64,000 bases of DNA from assembly GCF_000425265.1 (NCBI RefSeq), contig NZ_KE384342.1:886245-950244 (forward strand). The letters run 5' to 3'. Positions 1 through 8,601 of the stretch are shown piece after piece (positions within the stretch are counted from its first letter, which is position 1; each line of letters opens with the position of its first letter). The position numbers were made by a program, and so were the translations under genes. The DNA comes from Maridesulfovibrio zosterae DSM 11974. Its GTDB lineage: Bacteria; Desulfobacterota; Desulfovibrionia; Desulfovibrionales; Desulfovibrionaceae. Below the pieces are notes generated by a model. That model saw only the letters and a list, made by a program, of their open reading frames with translations. It ran no database searches and had not been told where the DNA came from.

Positions 1-264
1 TTCAAGCATTGCGGCGACTGCATCCTGTGCTTTCCGCATCACGGCGCTATCAATATGAAGACGAAATGATGCTTCAGAAGTAAAATGACCGTACATCATA
101 AAAATTAAAGGATTCTCCTTATCCTGATGCAGGCTATAAAGAATCACCCCTTCCTGACCATCACAATCCCGTACAGTCTGCCTGAGAACATCCCTTAATA
201 CATTTTCAAAGCCTGTTCTGGCCTTAAAGTGTACACTTATTACATATAGATCCCTGCACTGCAT
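1..264 (-). CDS. ABM-family (quinol monooxygenase-like) protein, 3' end cut off
   Basis: The reading frame begins MQCRDLYVISVHFKARTG and stays open for 88 codons to the window edge, so the C-terminus is missing. The pattern is that of the small antibiotic-biosynthesis-monooxygenase (ABM) domain: a first beta strand (YVISVHFKA), a helix (FENVLRDVL), a 'DGQEGVILYSLHQD' stretch and a later 'FTSEASFRLHIDS' helix. Proteins of this fold are small dimeric ferredoxin-like barrels. Many have unknown substrates, so no reaction is assigned. AAGG lies about 8 bases before the ATG. No co-transcribed partner is visible in the window. Confidence 0.7.
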   Translation of the reverse strand, partial: MQCRDLYVISVHFKARTGFENVLRDVLRQTVRDCDGQEGVILYSLHQDKENPLIFMMYGHFTSEASFRLHIDSAVMRKAQDAVAAMLE

Positions 265-444
265 TTTTTAGCCTTTATGCCTTTCCGAATATTCCCTCAA
301 TATTTAGCTGTCGTCAGCCTCAACCACCAATTTATGAGTTTATAACTCTAAAAACATATAAGTTACATCAGCAATAAGTTTGAATATATGCAGAGAACTT
401 ATCATTTTTTAATATGAAAAAAATACAACATTTATCGTATACAC

Positions 445-479
445 AAAAAAAAGGAAAGACCTCAACTGTCTTTCCCTTT
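445..479 (-). terminator. Intrinsic terminator after the LuxR-type regulator
   Basis: An inverted repeat GGAAAGAC / GTCTTTCC (453-460 and 468-475) is followed on the minus strand by a run of T. It lies just downstream of the regulator stop codon at 501. Confidence 0.75.
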
Positions 480-500
480 AAATATTAATCACCAACAGGA

Positions 501-1151
501 CTATAAAGATGCTATTCCCTCGCGCAAAGCGTATAAAGTTGCTTCAACCCTGTTTGCTAAATGCAATTTAGATAAAATACTTGTCATATGTGTTCGTATT
601 GTTGCTTCACTGACAAATAATTCTGCTGCTATTGCCTTATTACTTTTACCTTTAGCTACCAGCTGCAATGTCTCAACTTCACGCGGAGTGAGAGGATCAG
701 GTGTCGGTTCTGCATTTTCAGAGGGATGAGAAAGTTCTGAAAGCACTTTACGGGCGATATCAGGAGCAAGTGAAGGTTCACCGCGATGCACACGGCGAAT
801 AGCTTCAAGAAGTTCATCCGGGGTTGAATCTTTGAGCAGATACCCCATTGCACCAGACTTAATCGCAGGAAAAAGTTTATCATCAGTTGCAAAACTGGTC
901 AGGGCTATCACCCGCCCGCCAAGTTTACGGTCACGAATTTCACGAATCGCCTGAATCCCGTCCATAACAGGCATAAGCATATCCATCAAAATTATATCTG
1001 GGGAAAACTGTGCTGTAAATTCAACAGCTTCCTGACCGTTGGCGGCTTCTCCTACGACATCAATATCATCAAAACTGCTAAGAAAACTGCGTACACCAAT
1101 TCGCACGATATCATGGTCATCGACCAGCAGAACCCTAATTGTATCACTCAT
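501..1151 (-). CDS. NarL/FixJ-type response regulator (receiver + LuxR HTH)
   Basis: This is a two-component response regulator of about 216 residues. The N-terminal receiver starts MSDTIRVLLVDDHDIVRIG, has the phosphorylated Asp in DIILMDMLMP and the Lys in LLKDSTP. The C-terminal LuxR/GerE helix-turn-helix is LTPREVETLQLVAKGKSNKA followed by a recognition helix. I chose the ATG at 1151 because GGAGGAAATA sits right before it; an upstream in-frame start would add 16 residues from the kinase gene. The start overlaps the kinase stop (ATGAGTGA), so the two are translationally coupled. The regulator most likely receives phosphate from that kinase. The regulated genes are not known. Confidence 0.93.
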   Translation of the reverse strand: MSDTIRVLLVDDHDIVRIGVRSFLSSFDDIDVVGEAANGQEAVEFTAQFSPDIILMDMLMPVMDGIQAIREIRDRKLGGRVIALTSFATDDKLFPAIKSGAMGYLLKDSTPDELLEAIRRVHRGEPSLAPDIARKVLSELSHPSENAEPTPDPLTPREVETLQLVAKGKSNKAIAAELFVSEATIRTHMTSILSKLHLANRVEATLYALREGIASL

Positions 1152-3240
1152 TATTTCCTCCCTGCTGCGCAGGATCATCATATACATCAACCTTGACAAT
1201 TGTGCCCTTATTAACAGTACTGCTTATCTCAAGTTCCGCGTTGATACGTGCGGCTCTTTCACGGATTCCGCGAAGCCCCATTCCGCCTGTTGGCAGAGTT
1301 GCATGATCAAACCCATGCCCGTCATCAATAATCTGAATACAGGTATGACCGGCGGCAAAAACTACCTTTACAATTACAGCTCCGGCCTTTGAATGCTTAG
1401 TGGAATTATTAAGAGCTTCAATAGCGATTCGAAAAACTTCTTCTTCTACGCGTAAAGGCAGCCTTCTTTCATCCCCATCCACCAGCAGCTCGGCACTTAC
1501 CCCGGACCTGACCTCAACGGAATTAAGCCTTGCCTGCAATGCACCGACTAATCCCTCGCTTTCCAGTTCGGGAGGATGAAGATCAAAAATGAGCGAACGC
1601 ATATCCCGCATAGCCTGCTGCGCCATGCCTTGCAGAGCTTTAAGCTGTTCGACAGCTATAGATTCTTTACCGGACTCAAGTGAACGTACCGCAGCATCGG
1701 AACAGAAAGTTATTGCATACAAAGCCTGAGTAACCGAATCATGAAGTTCACGGGCAAGTCTACGCCGCTCGTCCTGTACAACAAGCTTTTCACTCTGCTC
1801 AAACAAACGACTGTTACGTATAGCAAGCACTGCCTGTGCGGCAAACATTTCCATGATACGTTTATCAAGATGATCAAAACCACCAGGCTTATTATAAACC
1901 AGTAACAGTCCTAATTTTTTATCGCCTTCACGCAAAGGAACGGCTATGAGAGTACGGACTGTATTGCTGCATTCTCCTGCAGATATCTCACTCTGGGCAT
2001 CACGAACAATTTTAGTTTCACCATGCTGAAAAACGTCCCCATAGTATGATGAACTTATTTCAAAAAATTCTTTTGGGGGCTGAGAATTACCTGCGCCATA
2101 TACACAGTGCAGGTTATCTCCTTCTGAAATTAGAATCGAGCTGCCCTCTCCGCTTACAATTTCACGGGCTTCATCCGCAATAAGAGTCAGAACTTCACCG
2201 TTTTTACCTTCTGGACTTTGCAGCAGAATATTTGCAACACGCCGAAGACTCTCACTTTCCTTTAATTGACATCTGGTTTGTCTAGCCGTGGAAGCACTTT
2301 CAATTGCCACAGCAACAGCGTTTAGAATTCCATCAATAAGTTCTGTTGTTGCATCATCAAAAGTAAATCCTTTTCTGCCAGAGGAAACAAAGGCAACTCC
2401 GACTGTTTTATCACCATTACTGATTGGAAACAGCGAAACACTACCGGATCGCACTGCCTCAGGCAGAATATCAGCAAAAGACGAACTGGCTCTATTAACG
2501 GCGCAAAAGCCGTAACTTTCACCATTAACTCCAGTCAGAACATTACCTGATGGACACAGACGAAGACCACGTAATGCACTCTGACATTCATCTGAAGCAT
2601 AACCAAATCCGGCACTTGGGGCTAAGCCACCAGTTTCAGAATTAACAAGAAAAATAGTACAGCAGCCATCATCTACTGTTCCGGCAAGAACTTCGGCAAG
2701 TTTTTCAAGCACCTCATCGGGATCAAGAGCGCTGGTAACAGTTCGTGAAGCCTCAAGAAGTAACTTGTTACGTACATGCTCGGTATTAAGCCGTGAAAGC
2801 AGCATTGCTGAATAGCGGTCCGTGGTCATAGCCAGAAATGAAAGAAAAAAACTTTCCAATTCTTCCAGAAATATAATGTATTCTTCCGTACTCGCACAAT
2901 ATTTACGGAAAAGACTTATAATCACAGACTTTCCAAGTAATATACCTTCAACGACATCACGAATACCTAATCCGCGATCAAGCTTAATATGGGCACACTC
3001 AGAAAGATAATCGGCAAAAGGACTGTAACTGCCCTGATTAAAGCAATCTAAATAAACTTCTGCAGAGCACTTAGCAATATTCAAAACATCTTCAGAAGCT
3101 AAAGCAGCATACCAGCGCGGCTGATGCTCAACTAAAAGCTTGGCATAGACTCTTGCGAACTCATCCATATCTTGTGAAAAGGATTGTCCTATCTTTTTTA
3201 ATTTTTCATTCTTCATTAATAATATATCCCGACTATTCAT
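1144..3240 (-). CDS. GAF-GAF sensor histidine kinase, HisKA_3 (NarX/DegS type)
   Basis: A cytoplasmic sensor kinase of about 698 residues. An N-terminal helical region of about 150 residues resembles RsbR-type sensor domains, but this is a weak call. Two GAF domains follow. The HisKA_3 dimerisation helix carries the phospho-accepting His (RRLARELHDSVTQALY), and the C-terminal HATPase has the N box (EALNNSTKHS) and G box (DDGHGFD, GMGLRGIRERA). This build pairs with NarL-type regulators, and the gene overlaps one downstream. No membrane segment was seen. The frame stays open upstream to 3453, but that part runs through the ribB terminator and is unlikely to be translated. ATGs at 3240 and 3216 are both plausible starts, each with a weak GGA or GGGA upstream. 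Confidence 0.88.
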   Translation of the reverse strand: MNSRDILLMKNEKLKKIGQSFSQDMDEFARVYAKLLVEHQPRWYAALASEDVLNIAKCSAEVYLDCFNQGSYSPFADYLSECAHIKLDRGLGIRDVVEGILLGKSVIISLFRKYCASTEEYIIFLEELESFFLSFLAMTTDRYSAMLLSRLNTEHVRNKLLLEASRTVTSALDPDEVLEKLAEVLAGTVDDGCCTIFLVNSETGGLAPSAGFGYASDECQSALRGLRLCPSGNVLTGVNGESYGFCAVNRASSSFADILPEAVRSGSVSLFPISNGDKTVGVAFVSSGRKGFTFDDATTELIDGILNAVAVAIESASTARQTRCQLKESESLRRVANILLQSPEGKNGEVLTLIADEAREIVSGEGSSILISEGDNLHCVYGAGNSQPPKEFFEISSSYYGDVFQHGETKIVRDAQSEISAGECSNTVRTLIAVPLREGDKKLGLLLVYNKPGGFDHLDKRIMEMFAAQAVLAIRNSRLFEQSEKLVVQDERRRLARELHDSVTQALYAITFCSDAAVRSLESGKESIAVEQLKALQGMAQQAMRDMRSLIFDLHPPELESEGLVGALQARLNSVEVRSGVSAELLVDGDERRLPLRVEEEVFRIAIEALNNSTKHSKAGAVIVKVVFAAGHTCIQIIDDGHGFDHATLPTGGMGLRGIRERAARINAELEISSTVNKGTIVKVDVYDDPAQQGGNNE

Positions 3241-3394
3241 GCAGATTAATCCGCATAGATCAGTGTAAAACTCAATTCTTAATTTCATATTAGCATAGTT
3301 AAAAAATAGCTCTATCATATAAATATATGAGTTTTGGCAAGATAACACACCACAGAAGATCCTTGGCAACACACTCTCTAAGCCTTGCGCAAAT

Positions 3395-3434
3395 AAAAAA
3401 ACAGACCTGCTGAAATCCAGCAGGTCTGTTTTAT
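3395..3434 (-). terminator. Intrinsic terminator after ribB
   Basis: A perfect 12-base inverted repeat (ACAGACCTGCTG at 3401-3412, its complement at 3418-3429) has a 5-base loop and a long T run on the minus strand. It ends the riboswitch-controlled ribB transcript. It also has a shorter T run on the plus strand. Confidence 0.85.
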
Positions 3435-3517
3435 AATGTCGGTGTTGATTCAAATTTGCCGGTTTGAATCAGAGGTTAAAAGGTCTACTCGGAAAAGCTA
3501 TTTGACTGAAGTATACA

Positions 3518-4171
3518 CTAAGATGCTTTCTGTGCAAACTGAATTCTGTAGTTAATTATATCATCTACGGTTAACACAGGCATATCGTGTTTTTTACCTA
3601 ATTCGATGATTTCCGGCAGTCGGGCCATTGTCCCGTCAGGATTGGTAACTTCACAGAGCACTCCGCAAGGATTAAGTCCTGCAAGTGTCATCATATCAAC
3701 TGTTGCTTCAGTATGACCTTCTCTTTCCAAAACGCCTCCGGGTCTTGCACGGAGAGGGAAAACATGGCCGGGTCTATGAAGATCTGATGGTTTAGCATCA
3801 TCTTGAATCGCTGCTTTAACAGTTGTAACGCGATCAGCAGCCGAAACTCCGGTTGTAACGCCTTCAGCAGCTTCAATTGTTACAGTAAAACTTGTCTGAT
3901 ACCGGCTGGAATTATCCTCAACCATCATAGGCAGCCCGAGTTGTTCTACTTTCTCTTCAGTGAGGCATAAGCAAACGATACCGCTACATTCGCGGATCAG
4001 CATTGCCATCTGTTTGTCAGTGAGTTTTTCAGCAGAAAAGATGAGATCGCCTTCATTCTCGCGATTCTCATTGTCAGTGACCAGCACTCCACGACCTTCT
4101 TTTAAAGCCTGAAGTCCTTTCTCAACCCTTTCAACGGGATTACCAAACTGTGATAATAAATTCTGATTCAT
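3518..4171 (-). CDS. ribB: 3,4-dihydroxy-2-butanone-4-phosphate synthase
   Basis: RibB makes the four-carbon precursor of riboflavin from ribulose 5-phosphate, releasing formate. The 217-residue length is that of stand-alone E. coli-type RibB, with no fused GTP cyclohydrolase II. The active-site stretches are visible: [13 protein letters not shown] (acidic metal and substrate loop), the [10 protein letters not shown]-like '[17 protein letters not shown]', and [15 protein letters not shown]. The start is the ATG at 4171. The gene stands alone behind an FMN riboswitch, so its expression should fall when FMN is abundant. It has its own terminator. Confidence 0.97.
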   Translation of the reverse strand: MNQNLLSQFGNPVERVEKGLQALKEGRGVLVTDNENRENEGDLIFSAEKLTDKQMAMLIRECSGIVCLCLTEEKVEQLGLPMMVEDNSSRYQTSFTVTIEAAEGVTTGVSAADRVTTVKAAIQDDAKPSDLHRPGHVFPLRARPGGVLEREGHTEATVDMMTLAGLNPCGVLCEVTNPDGTMARLPEIIELGKKHDMPVLTVDDIINYRIQFAQKAS

Positions 4172-4287
4172 GGTAGTTCTCCATATAAATTAGATACCAG
4201 AATCAGGGCGATAGAATAGACAGCTGCTCATAATAAAACAGCCTCGCTTTTAGACAGGATGTCTTTAGCGGGAATGTACTGCCTTAC

Positions 4288-4428
<141 letters not shown>

Positions 4429-4501
4429 AATAAACAAGTTTTTTCTACTGAAAAATAGACCCCTAAGTCAAGAGTATTTAGTGAAGTTTTGCACAATATC
4501 C

Positions 4502-4536
4502 AAAAAAAGTCCCTGTTTCAATTGAAACAGGGACTT
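4502..4536 (-). terminator. Intrinsic terminator after the SLOG-like gene
   Basis: The palindrome GTCCCTGTTTC / GAAACAGGGAC (4509-4534) has an AATT loop and is followed by T7 on the minus strand, 30 bases past the stop of the SLOG-like gene. Confidence 0.85.
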
Positions 4537-4564
4537 TCCTATATTTTAACTTACTGGATATTAC

Positions 4565-5113
4565 TTAGAAGCTGTCAGCAAAAAGCTTTTCAATGGCCTT
4601 TCTTCCTGAGTCTTCGAGGAAGCGTGTTCCGGTAGCAGTAAAATGTCTGTGAGTAATTTTAGGATCTTCGCACTTATTCCATGCATCTTTTTCCCAACAA
4701 AACCAGCAATCGTTATCCTGTGAAAATACATACAGAGGTTTATTGCATATTTTTGCAAATTCAGCCCCCCACCCGGTACCACCCTTTACAGTACCGTCTT
4801 CAAGTATATTACCAATGATGAAGATTTCATGTCCGCTGTTTATCTGCCAGCAGATGGACTGCAAAACCTTACGAAAAATAGGCGCGCGAGTGAAACTGCG
4901 ATTCATGAGCTTCGAAACATAGGTAAGACTCACGTCTTTACTTTCAAGTTCCTTCTCAGTCAGCACACGAAGACCGCGTTTACGCGCATTCTGGTGTCCC
5001 TCAAAGCTGTAGTTGACTTCCTGAAGGCCGTACTTCTCAGCATTCACTCCGAACTCGCTTTCAGTGCCGGAAGCGCCGCCACTATATAAAATGAACTCTT
5101 TAGGATTACTCAT
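4565..5113 (-). CDS. SLOG-like Rossmann nucleotide-binding protein, function unknown
   Basis: 182 residues. The first strand and turn, FILYSGGASGTESEFG, resemble the glycine-rich entry of SLOG/YpsA-type (LOG/TIGR00725-like) folds that bind nucleotides or nucleotide-derived ligands. Later segments are HEIFIIGNILEDGTVKGGTG, then GWGAEFAK and PLYVFSQD, which would fit the next Rossmann strands, and CWFCWEKDAW. No membrane segment or signal peptide is present. I chose the ATG at 5113 because GGAGGAAGAA directly precedes it. The gene is a single unit between the ribB leader and a long AT-rich gap. The fold call is from pattern only, and no substrate can be named. Confidence 0.6.
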   Translation of the reverse strand: MSNPKEFILYSGGASGTESEFGVNAEKYGLQEVNYSFEGHQNARKRGLRVLTEKELESKDVSLTYVSKLMNRSFTRAPIFRKVLQSICWQINSGHEIFIIGNILEDGTVKGGTGWGAEFAKICNKPLYVFSQDNDCWFCWEKDAWNKCEDPKITHRHFTATGTRFLEDSGRKAIEKLFADSF

Positions 5114-5575
5114 TTCTTCCTCCAGTGTTGAGCTTGTGTAAGATTGGAAAATTGACTGATACCCAAAAAAGATAAAGTCCACAATCAGGAATTCACGGTT
5201 AAACTACGATTTTCACCTGAATCAAGCCATACGACAAAATCCAGAACTTTTCTACAGAAAACAATAAATTACACAGGATAAAAGACGTTTAGAAAAAATA
5301 ATGTATAAAAGACCTACTACCAGTAGTAGTTTGAACAAAATTCATTTTATATACGTATTTTACAAATAAACAATCACAAGATTGTATATCTTATTATTTT
5401 ATTCTGATGATTTTTCAATGCACAAATATAAAAAGATACAATAAAAATATATTATATTTCATGAAACAACTAGTATGCATCTATGATGGCGGTATTTTCA
5501 GTTTAAGTGCAACATGAATGTAAGTTTGTGCTTTTTTTCTCATAAATGAGTTGTAGACAACGCTCAAAAATTGTG
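5114..5575. other. Gene-free AT-rich stretch
   Basis: No credible gene was seen. A small palindrome CTACTA-CCAG-TAGTAG lies at 5321-5336, roughly 200 bases upstream of the SLOG-like start. It could be an operator, but nothing links it to a regulator. Confidence 0.5.
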
Positions 5576-5581
5576 TATTAT
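5551..5581 (+). promoter_or_regulatory. Possible promoter for the 57-residue protein
   Basis: TTGTAG (5551-5556) and TATTAT (5576-5581) are separated by 19 bases, which is longer than ideal. A start around 5588 would begin the RNA just before the paired leader. Confidence 0.3.
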
Positions 5582-5595
5582 AGTTTTGTTGATTC

Positions 5596-5646
5596 GGGCT
5601 GGAAAATCTCAAAACGAAAGTAGCCACGGCAAAACCGTACAGGAGG
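5596..5646 (+). ncRNA. Possible structured leader before the 57-residue protein
   Basis: GGGCT (5596-5600) can pair with AGCC (5622-5625), and ACGG (5626-5629) pairs with CCGT (5635-5638) immediately next to it. The Shine-Dalgarno AGGAGG follows at 5641. A UCUC in the first loop could pair with GAGG of the ribosome site. I cannot match it to a riboswitch class I know. Confidence 0.3.
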
Positions 5647-5651
5647 TTTTT

Positions 5652-5825
5652 ATGAATAAAAGCATTACTATCGGAGAAAACTCTGAAGCATTGACCAAAA
5701 TGGAAAAAAACGATCCTCACAAATATCGTTCAATCAGCAAAAATATTGCTGCCATGGTCAAATCTCTAGATGAACAAGAAAAGAATAATTCTTCTGACTC
5801 AAAAGAAGAAGACGCCCAAGTCTAA
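5652..5825 (+). CDS. Small charged protein of unknown function (57 aa)
   Basis: The product begins MNKSITIGENSEALTKMEKN, is rich in Lys, Ser, Asp and Glu, and ends with an acidic, probably disordered tail (NNSSDSKEEDAQV). No membrane segment, cysteine or recognisable motif is present. The start is strongly supported by AGGAGG five bases before the ATG; an upstream in-frame ATG at 5571 lies within the presumed leader. The gene is monocistronic and converges on the TonB-like gene. I do not recognise the family. Confidence 0.7.
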   Translation: MNKSITIGENSEALTKMEKNDPHKYRSISKNIAAMVKSLDEQEKNNSSDSKEEDAQV

Positions 5826-5901
5826 CAAGACTTAATTCAAGAGTCACTGACTCAATCCAAAACACAGCAGTTACACCGCAACTAATCAATCTGCGTCTGA
5901 C

Positions 5902-7320
5902 TTACTGAGAATCAAGCCAGGCGGATATACTGCTGACAAAATCGCCGGATAACGCATCTACCCATTTAAGGTCTGTCCCCGTCTCATCTGACGCAGGAGA
6001 GGTTTCATCCAGTATTTTCAACTGGTGAGGGACAGACTGGAATCCGGTTAGCATTACAGGTACCATTACCTTCCAGTCAACATTGATATTTCTGAATCCG
6101 ATAAATGTCGGGACTTTATCAGGAATTACAGACGCAACCCTTTCCGGATAAAGACTCCCTGCCGGGCTGTCTATTGTCAAAATGACAAATCCAAAAGACC
6201 CTGCATGCTTAGGTATGCGGGGTATTCTTTTTTGTTGGTAACCACGAATCCAAAGCCCTATATGCAACGAATCAACCTTAGCCAAACCGGAAAGACGCTT
6301 ATAGGCTTTTTTAACGGCAGACTCAGTAAGGCTATCTACAACAAGAACGACCACTCCTTTTCCGCTTAAATGACGAGCAACTTCTGCAAACTGGTCACAG
6401 GGAATTCTAGCACCGACCATAGCCATTATTACAGCAGGATATCTACCATCTTTAGAGGGAATAAAAAGATTATCAGTGGAACCAGCATTCTTATCAGCAA
6501 CATCAACGCGACCTTTCACCGGATATTCAGCACATTCACTCTCTGGTAACCACATGAACCGATGTATCCAATGTTCATCACCGGGAAGAAACACAATTGA
6601 ACCTGCGACAGGTTCATCCTCATTAAACGATGGGCCATAAGTATATATAAAATCGCCATATCCAGCCTTCTTGAGTTTACGTATAAGCCCGGTTTTTCTA
6701 TCATGCAATATAAGCCGACCATGCTCCTGTCGCGCATCAATGATGACAACCTGCCGCCCTTTTGCAGTTTCATAATGTCCTCTGAAATCATCTTCACCAA
6801 ATCCATAAGCCGCAATGCTGTCCATTGAACGGCTTTCTGAACCACGTTTCAAGGCAATAGTGGAATTACCAATTGTGACTTCCTTACCCTGCCGCAAAAC
6901 AATGGCTTTATCTGACACAGACCTACCAATAGGCAGACTGCGGCCAGCTGTGCTCGGCCTTGCTTTTATAGAATGATTTTTTTCAGGTTTAATTTGAGAT
7001 ATTACTGCTGAATTCTTTTTAGATTGCGAAATGCTGTTTTTACTTTCAGCTGCATGTTTGATTGGATTTATCTTAGAACTAATCTTTTTGCTGATTTGAA
7101 CATCATCACTATTCTTTTTAGGTAGATGCTTTTTTGGTGTGAAAGGCTTTAACGCAGGCTTTTCAGGAGTAATCTTTTTCTTTGAAAGAATACTCTCATC
7201 TATAATATCTATATCAAGGCAATATCCACCGCTATCCAATCTAGATAGTGGCATATTTAAAATTATGATCACGATAACTGCGTGCATAACAAGAGAAATT
7301 ATGGCAGCCAGATATTTCAA
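5902..7320 (-). CDS. TonB-like membrane protein with alpha/beta-hydrolase-like C-terminus
   Basis: 472 residues. The N-terminus is one membrane helix (about residues 4-24) containing SLVMH, i.e. Ser9 and His13 spaced as in the functional Ser-x3-His pair of TonB. A Lys/Pro/Ser-rich linker of about 90 residues (KKITPEKPALKPFTPKKH) follows, as in TonB/TolA proteins. The C-terminus is not a TonB_C domain. It contains RYPAVIMAMVGAR, a helix (DQFAEVARHLSGKG), VVVLVVDSLT and HIGLWIRGYQ, which together look like an alpha/beta-hydrolase core where the nucleophile elbow has no Ser, Cys or Asp. It starts with TTG at 7320 behind AGGAGGAG. No ExbB/ExbD genes are nearby. Function unknown. Confidence 0.65.
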   Translation of the reverse strand: MKYLAAIISLVMHAVIVIIILNMPLSRLDSGGYCLDIDIIDESILSKKKITPEKPALKPFTPKKHLPKKNSDDVQISKKISSKINPIKHAAESKNSISQSKKNSAVISQIKPEKNHSIKARPSTAGRSLPIGRSVSDKAIVLRQGKEVTIGNSTIALKRGSESRSMDSIAAYGFGEDDFRGHYETAKGRQVVIIDARQEHGRLILHDRKTGLIRKLKKAGYGDFIYTYGPSFNEDEPVAGSIVFLPGDEHWIHRFMWLPESECAEYPVKGRVDVADKNAGSTDNLFIPSKDGRYPAVIMAMVGARIPCDQFAEVARHLSGKGVVVLVVDSLTESAVKKAYKRLSGLAKVDSLHIGLWIRGYQQKRIPRIPKHAGSFGFVILTIDSPAGSLYPERVASVIPDKVPTFIGFRNINVDWKVMVPVMLTGFQSVPHQLKILDETSPASDETGTDLKWVDALSGDFVSSISAWLDSQ

Positions 7321-7475
7321 AACTCCTCCTGAATAATATCATTCATACTATTCCTGAATGGATAATTTTTCAATAAAGAGTATTTTTTTATTTTATTACA
7401 AGATGATATAGTTTTAAAAAAAGACCGACTGAATCATTACTCAATGGATATAGATAAAATAAATCCATTTTTAAG

Positions 7476-7504
7476 TTGACAGATTTGTGTAATACACATA
7501 GAAA
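7476..7504 (+). promoter_or_regulatory. Promoter of tRNA-Pro
   Basis: TTGACA at 7476-7481, a 17-base spacer and TAGAAA at 7499-7504 place the start just before the tRNA. The -35 is a consensus match; the -10 is weak. Confidence 0.5.
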
Positions 7505-7518
7505 CCTCTCACTTGAGT

Positions 7519-7595
7519 CGGGATGTAGCGCAGCCTGGGAGCGCACTTGAATGGGGTTCAAGGGGTCGAAGGTTCAAATCCTTTCATCCCGACCA
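7519..7595 (+). tRNA. tRNA-Pro (anticodon GGG)
   Basis: A full cloverleaf with a 7-base acceptor stem CGGGATG / CATCCCG (C1-G72 is typical of tRNA-Pro), discriminator A and an encoded CCA. The D arm is GCGCAGCCTGGGAGCGC, the anticodon arm is CTTGA-ATGGGGT-TCAAG giving anticodon GGG, and the T arm contains GGTTCAAATCC. It reads CCC proline codons. It has its own promoter and terminator. Confidence 0.97.
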
Positions 7596-7609
7596 CAAGA
7601 AGGAACCCC

Positions 7610-7645
7610 AAAAGGCCACTGAGCAATCAGTGGCCTTTTATTTTT
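7610..7645 (+). terminator. Terminator after tRNA-Pro
   Basis: AAAAGGCCACTGA-GCAA-TCAGTGGCCTTTT followed by ATTTTT; a strong GC-rich hairpin 15 bases past the tRNA end. Confidence 0.9.
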
Positions 7646-7670
7646 CTATAAATCGAATATTTTTTAGCAG

Positions 7671-8147
7671 ATGATAATAAGAAAAGCAGAGCACAAAGAT
7701 GTAAATCAGATTGTTCATATTTTTCATGAAACAATTCATCAAATTAATTGCGAACACTATTCACCTGAACAAATTCAAGCATGGTCACCGGATTATCCAG
7801 AATCAGAAAAATGGTATCAAAAAAGGATACAGGCTCAAACAACATTTATTGCTGAGAAAAATAGTATAATACTCGGTTTTGGAGAATTTGAGTCAAATGG
7901 ACATTTGGATTGTTTATACTGCCATAATGAATACATTCGACAGGGAATTGGTTCTGCCCTGCTCAAGAGAATTGAAAAAGAAGCCTTTATGCTCGGGATG
8001 AAAACAATTTATACAGAGTCAAGCATTACAGCACTGCCTTTTTTTGAAGCACATGACTTTACTATCAGCAAGGAACAATATGTACTCAGGGCTGGAATAA
8101 TGCTTAAAAATTTCAAAATGGAAAAGATACTGACTTCTTGCAAATAA
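7671..8147 (+). CDS. GNAT-family N-acetyltransferase
   Basis: 158 residues with the GNAT fold: MIIRKAEHKDVNQIVHIFHE (beta1-alpha1), FIAEKNSIILGFGEF (beta2-beta3), the acetyl-CoA site YIRQGIGSALLKRIEKEA, which matches the Q/RxxGxG/A motif, and the late strand TEASxxA-type 'YTESSITALPFFEAHDF'. It would transfer acetyl from acetyl-CoA to an amine; the acceptor cannot be read from sequence. The start ATG at 7671 has only a weak ribosome site (AGCAG). It converges on arsC with a gap of about 10 bases and no clear terminator. Confidence 0.88.
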   Translation: MIIRKAEHKDVNQIVHIFHETIHQINCEHYSPEQIQAWSPDYPESEKWYQKRIQAQTTFIAEKNSIILGFGEFESNGHLDCLYCHNEYIRQGIGSALLKRIEKEAFMLGMKTIYTESSITALPFFEAHDFTISKEQYVLRAGIMLKNFKMEKILTSCK

Positions 8148-8157
8148 TTATTACTGG

Positions 8158-8601
8158 CTAAAATAAAACTTCAGGCAATCTTTCCACAAAAGCTTTAATT
8201 TCATCACGCACAGCACGAAAACAGTCCAATTGTTCTTCCTCGGATACTCCTTTTGCAGCTAATGCCGCAGCCATTTTCGGAGGATCATCAAATCCGACAT
8301 GAACAACCTTACTGCCACCCGGGAAAAAAGGACATGTCTCATGGGCATGGTCACAGACCGTTACGACAATATCTATAGGGATGTCTTTAAAGTCATCAAT
8401 ATGAGTAGAAGAATGCGCGGAGATATCAACTCCGGCTTCAGCCATAACTTTGACAGCACTAGGATTCAGCCCATGAGTTTCAATTCCTGCTGAATAAACC
8501 GTAATGAGATCGTTTTTAAGAAATTTTGTCCACCCTTCAGCCATTTGACTACGACATGAATTACCAGTGCACAAAAACAATATTTTTAATTTTTTATCCA
8601 T
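8158..8601 (-). CDS. arsC: Arsenate reductase, thioredoxin-coupled (LMW-PTP fold)
   Basis: 147 residues. The P-loop LFLCTGNSCRSQMAEGW has the nucleophilic Cys and following Arg. Two more Cys in TVCDHAHETCPFFPG sit where the pI258-type ArsC relay cysteines are, so electrons should come from thioredoxin. It reduces arsenate to arsenite in the cytoplasm. I chose the ATG at 8601 (AGGTTGGA just upstream); a GTG six codons earlier is possible. No arsenite pump or ArsR gene is next to it, so either arsenic export is encoded elsewhere or the protein has another phosphatase-like role. Confidence 0.88.
   Translation of the reverse strand: MDKKLKILFLCTGNSCRSQMAEGWTKFLKNDLITVYSAGIETHGLNPSAVKVMAEAGVDISAHSSTHIDDFKDIPIDIVVTVCDHAHETCPFFPGGSKVVHVGFDDPPKMAAALAAKGVSEEEQLDCFRAVRDEIKAFVERLPEVLF

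Noticed and set aside
3241-3453. N-terminal extension of the GAF kinase to 3453
   Set aside because: The extra region includes the ribB terminator and has no ribosome site.
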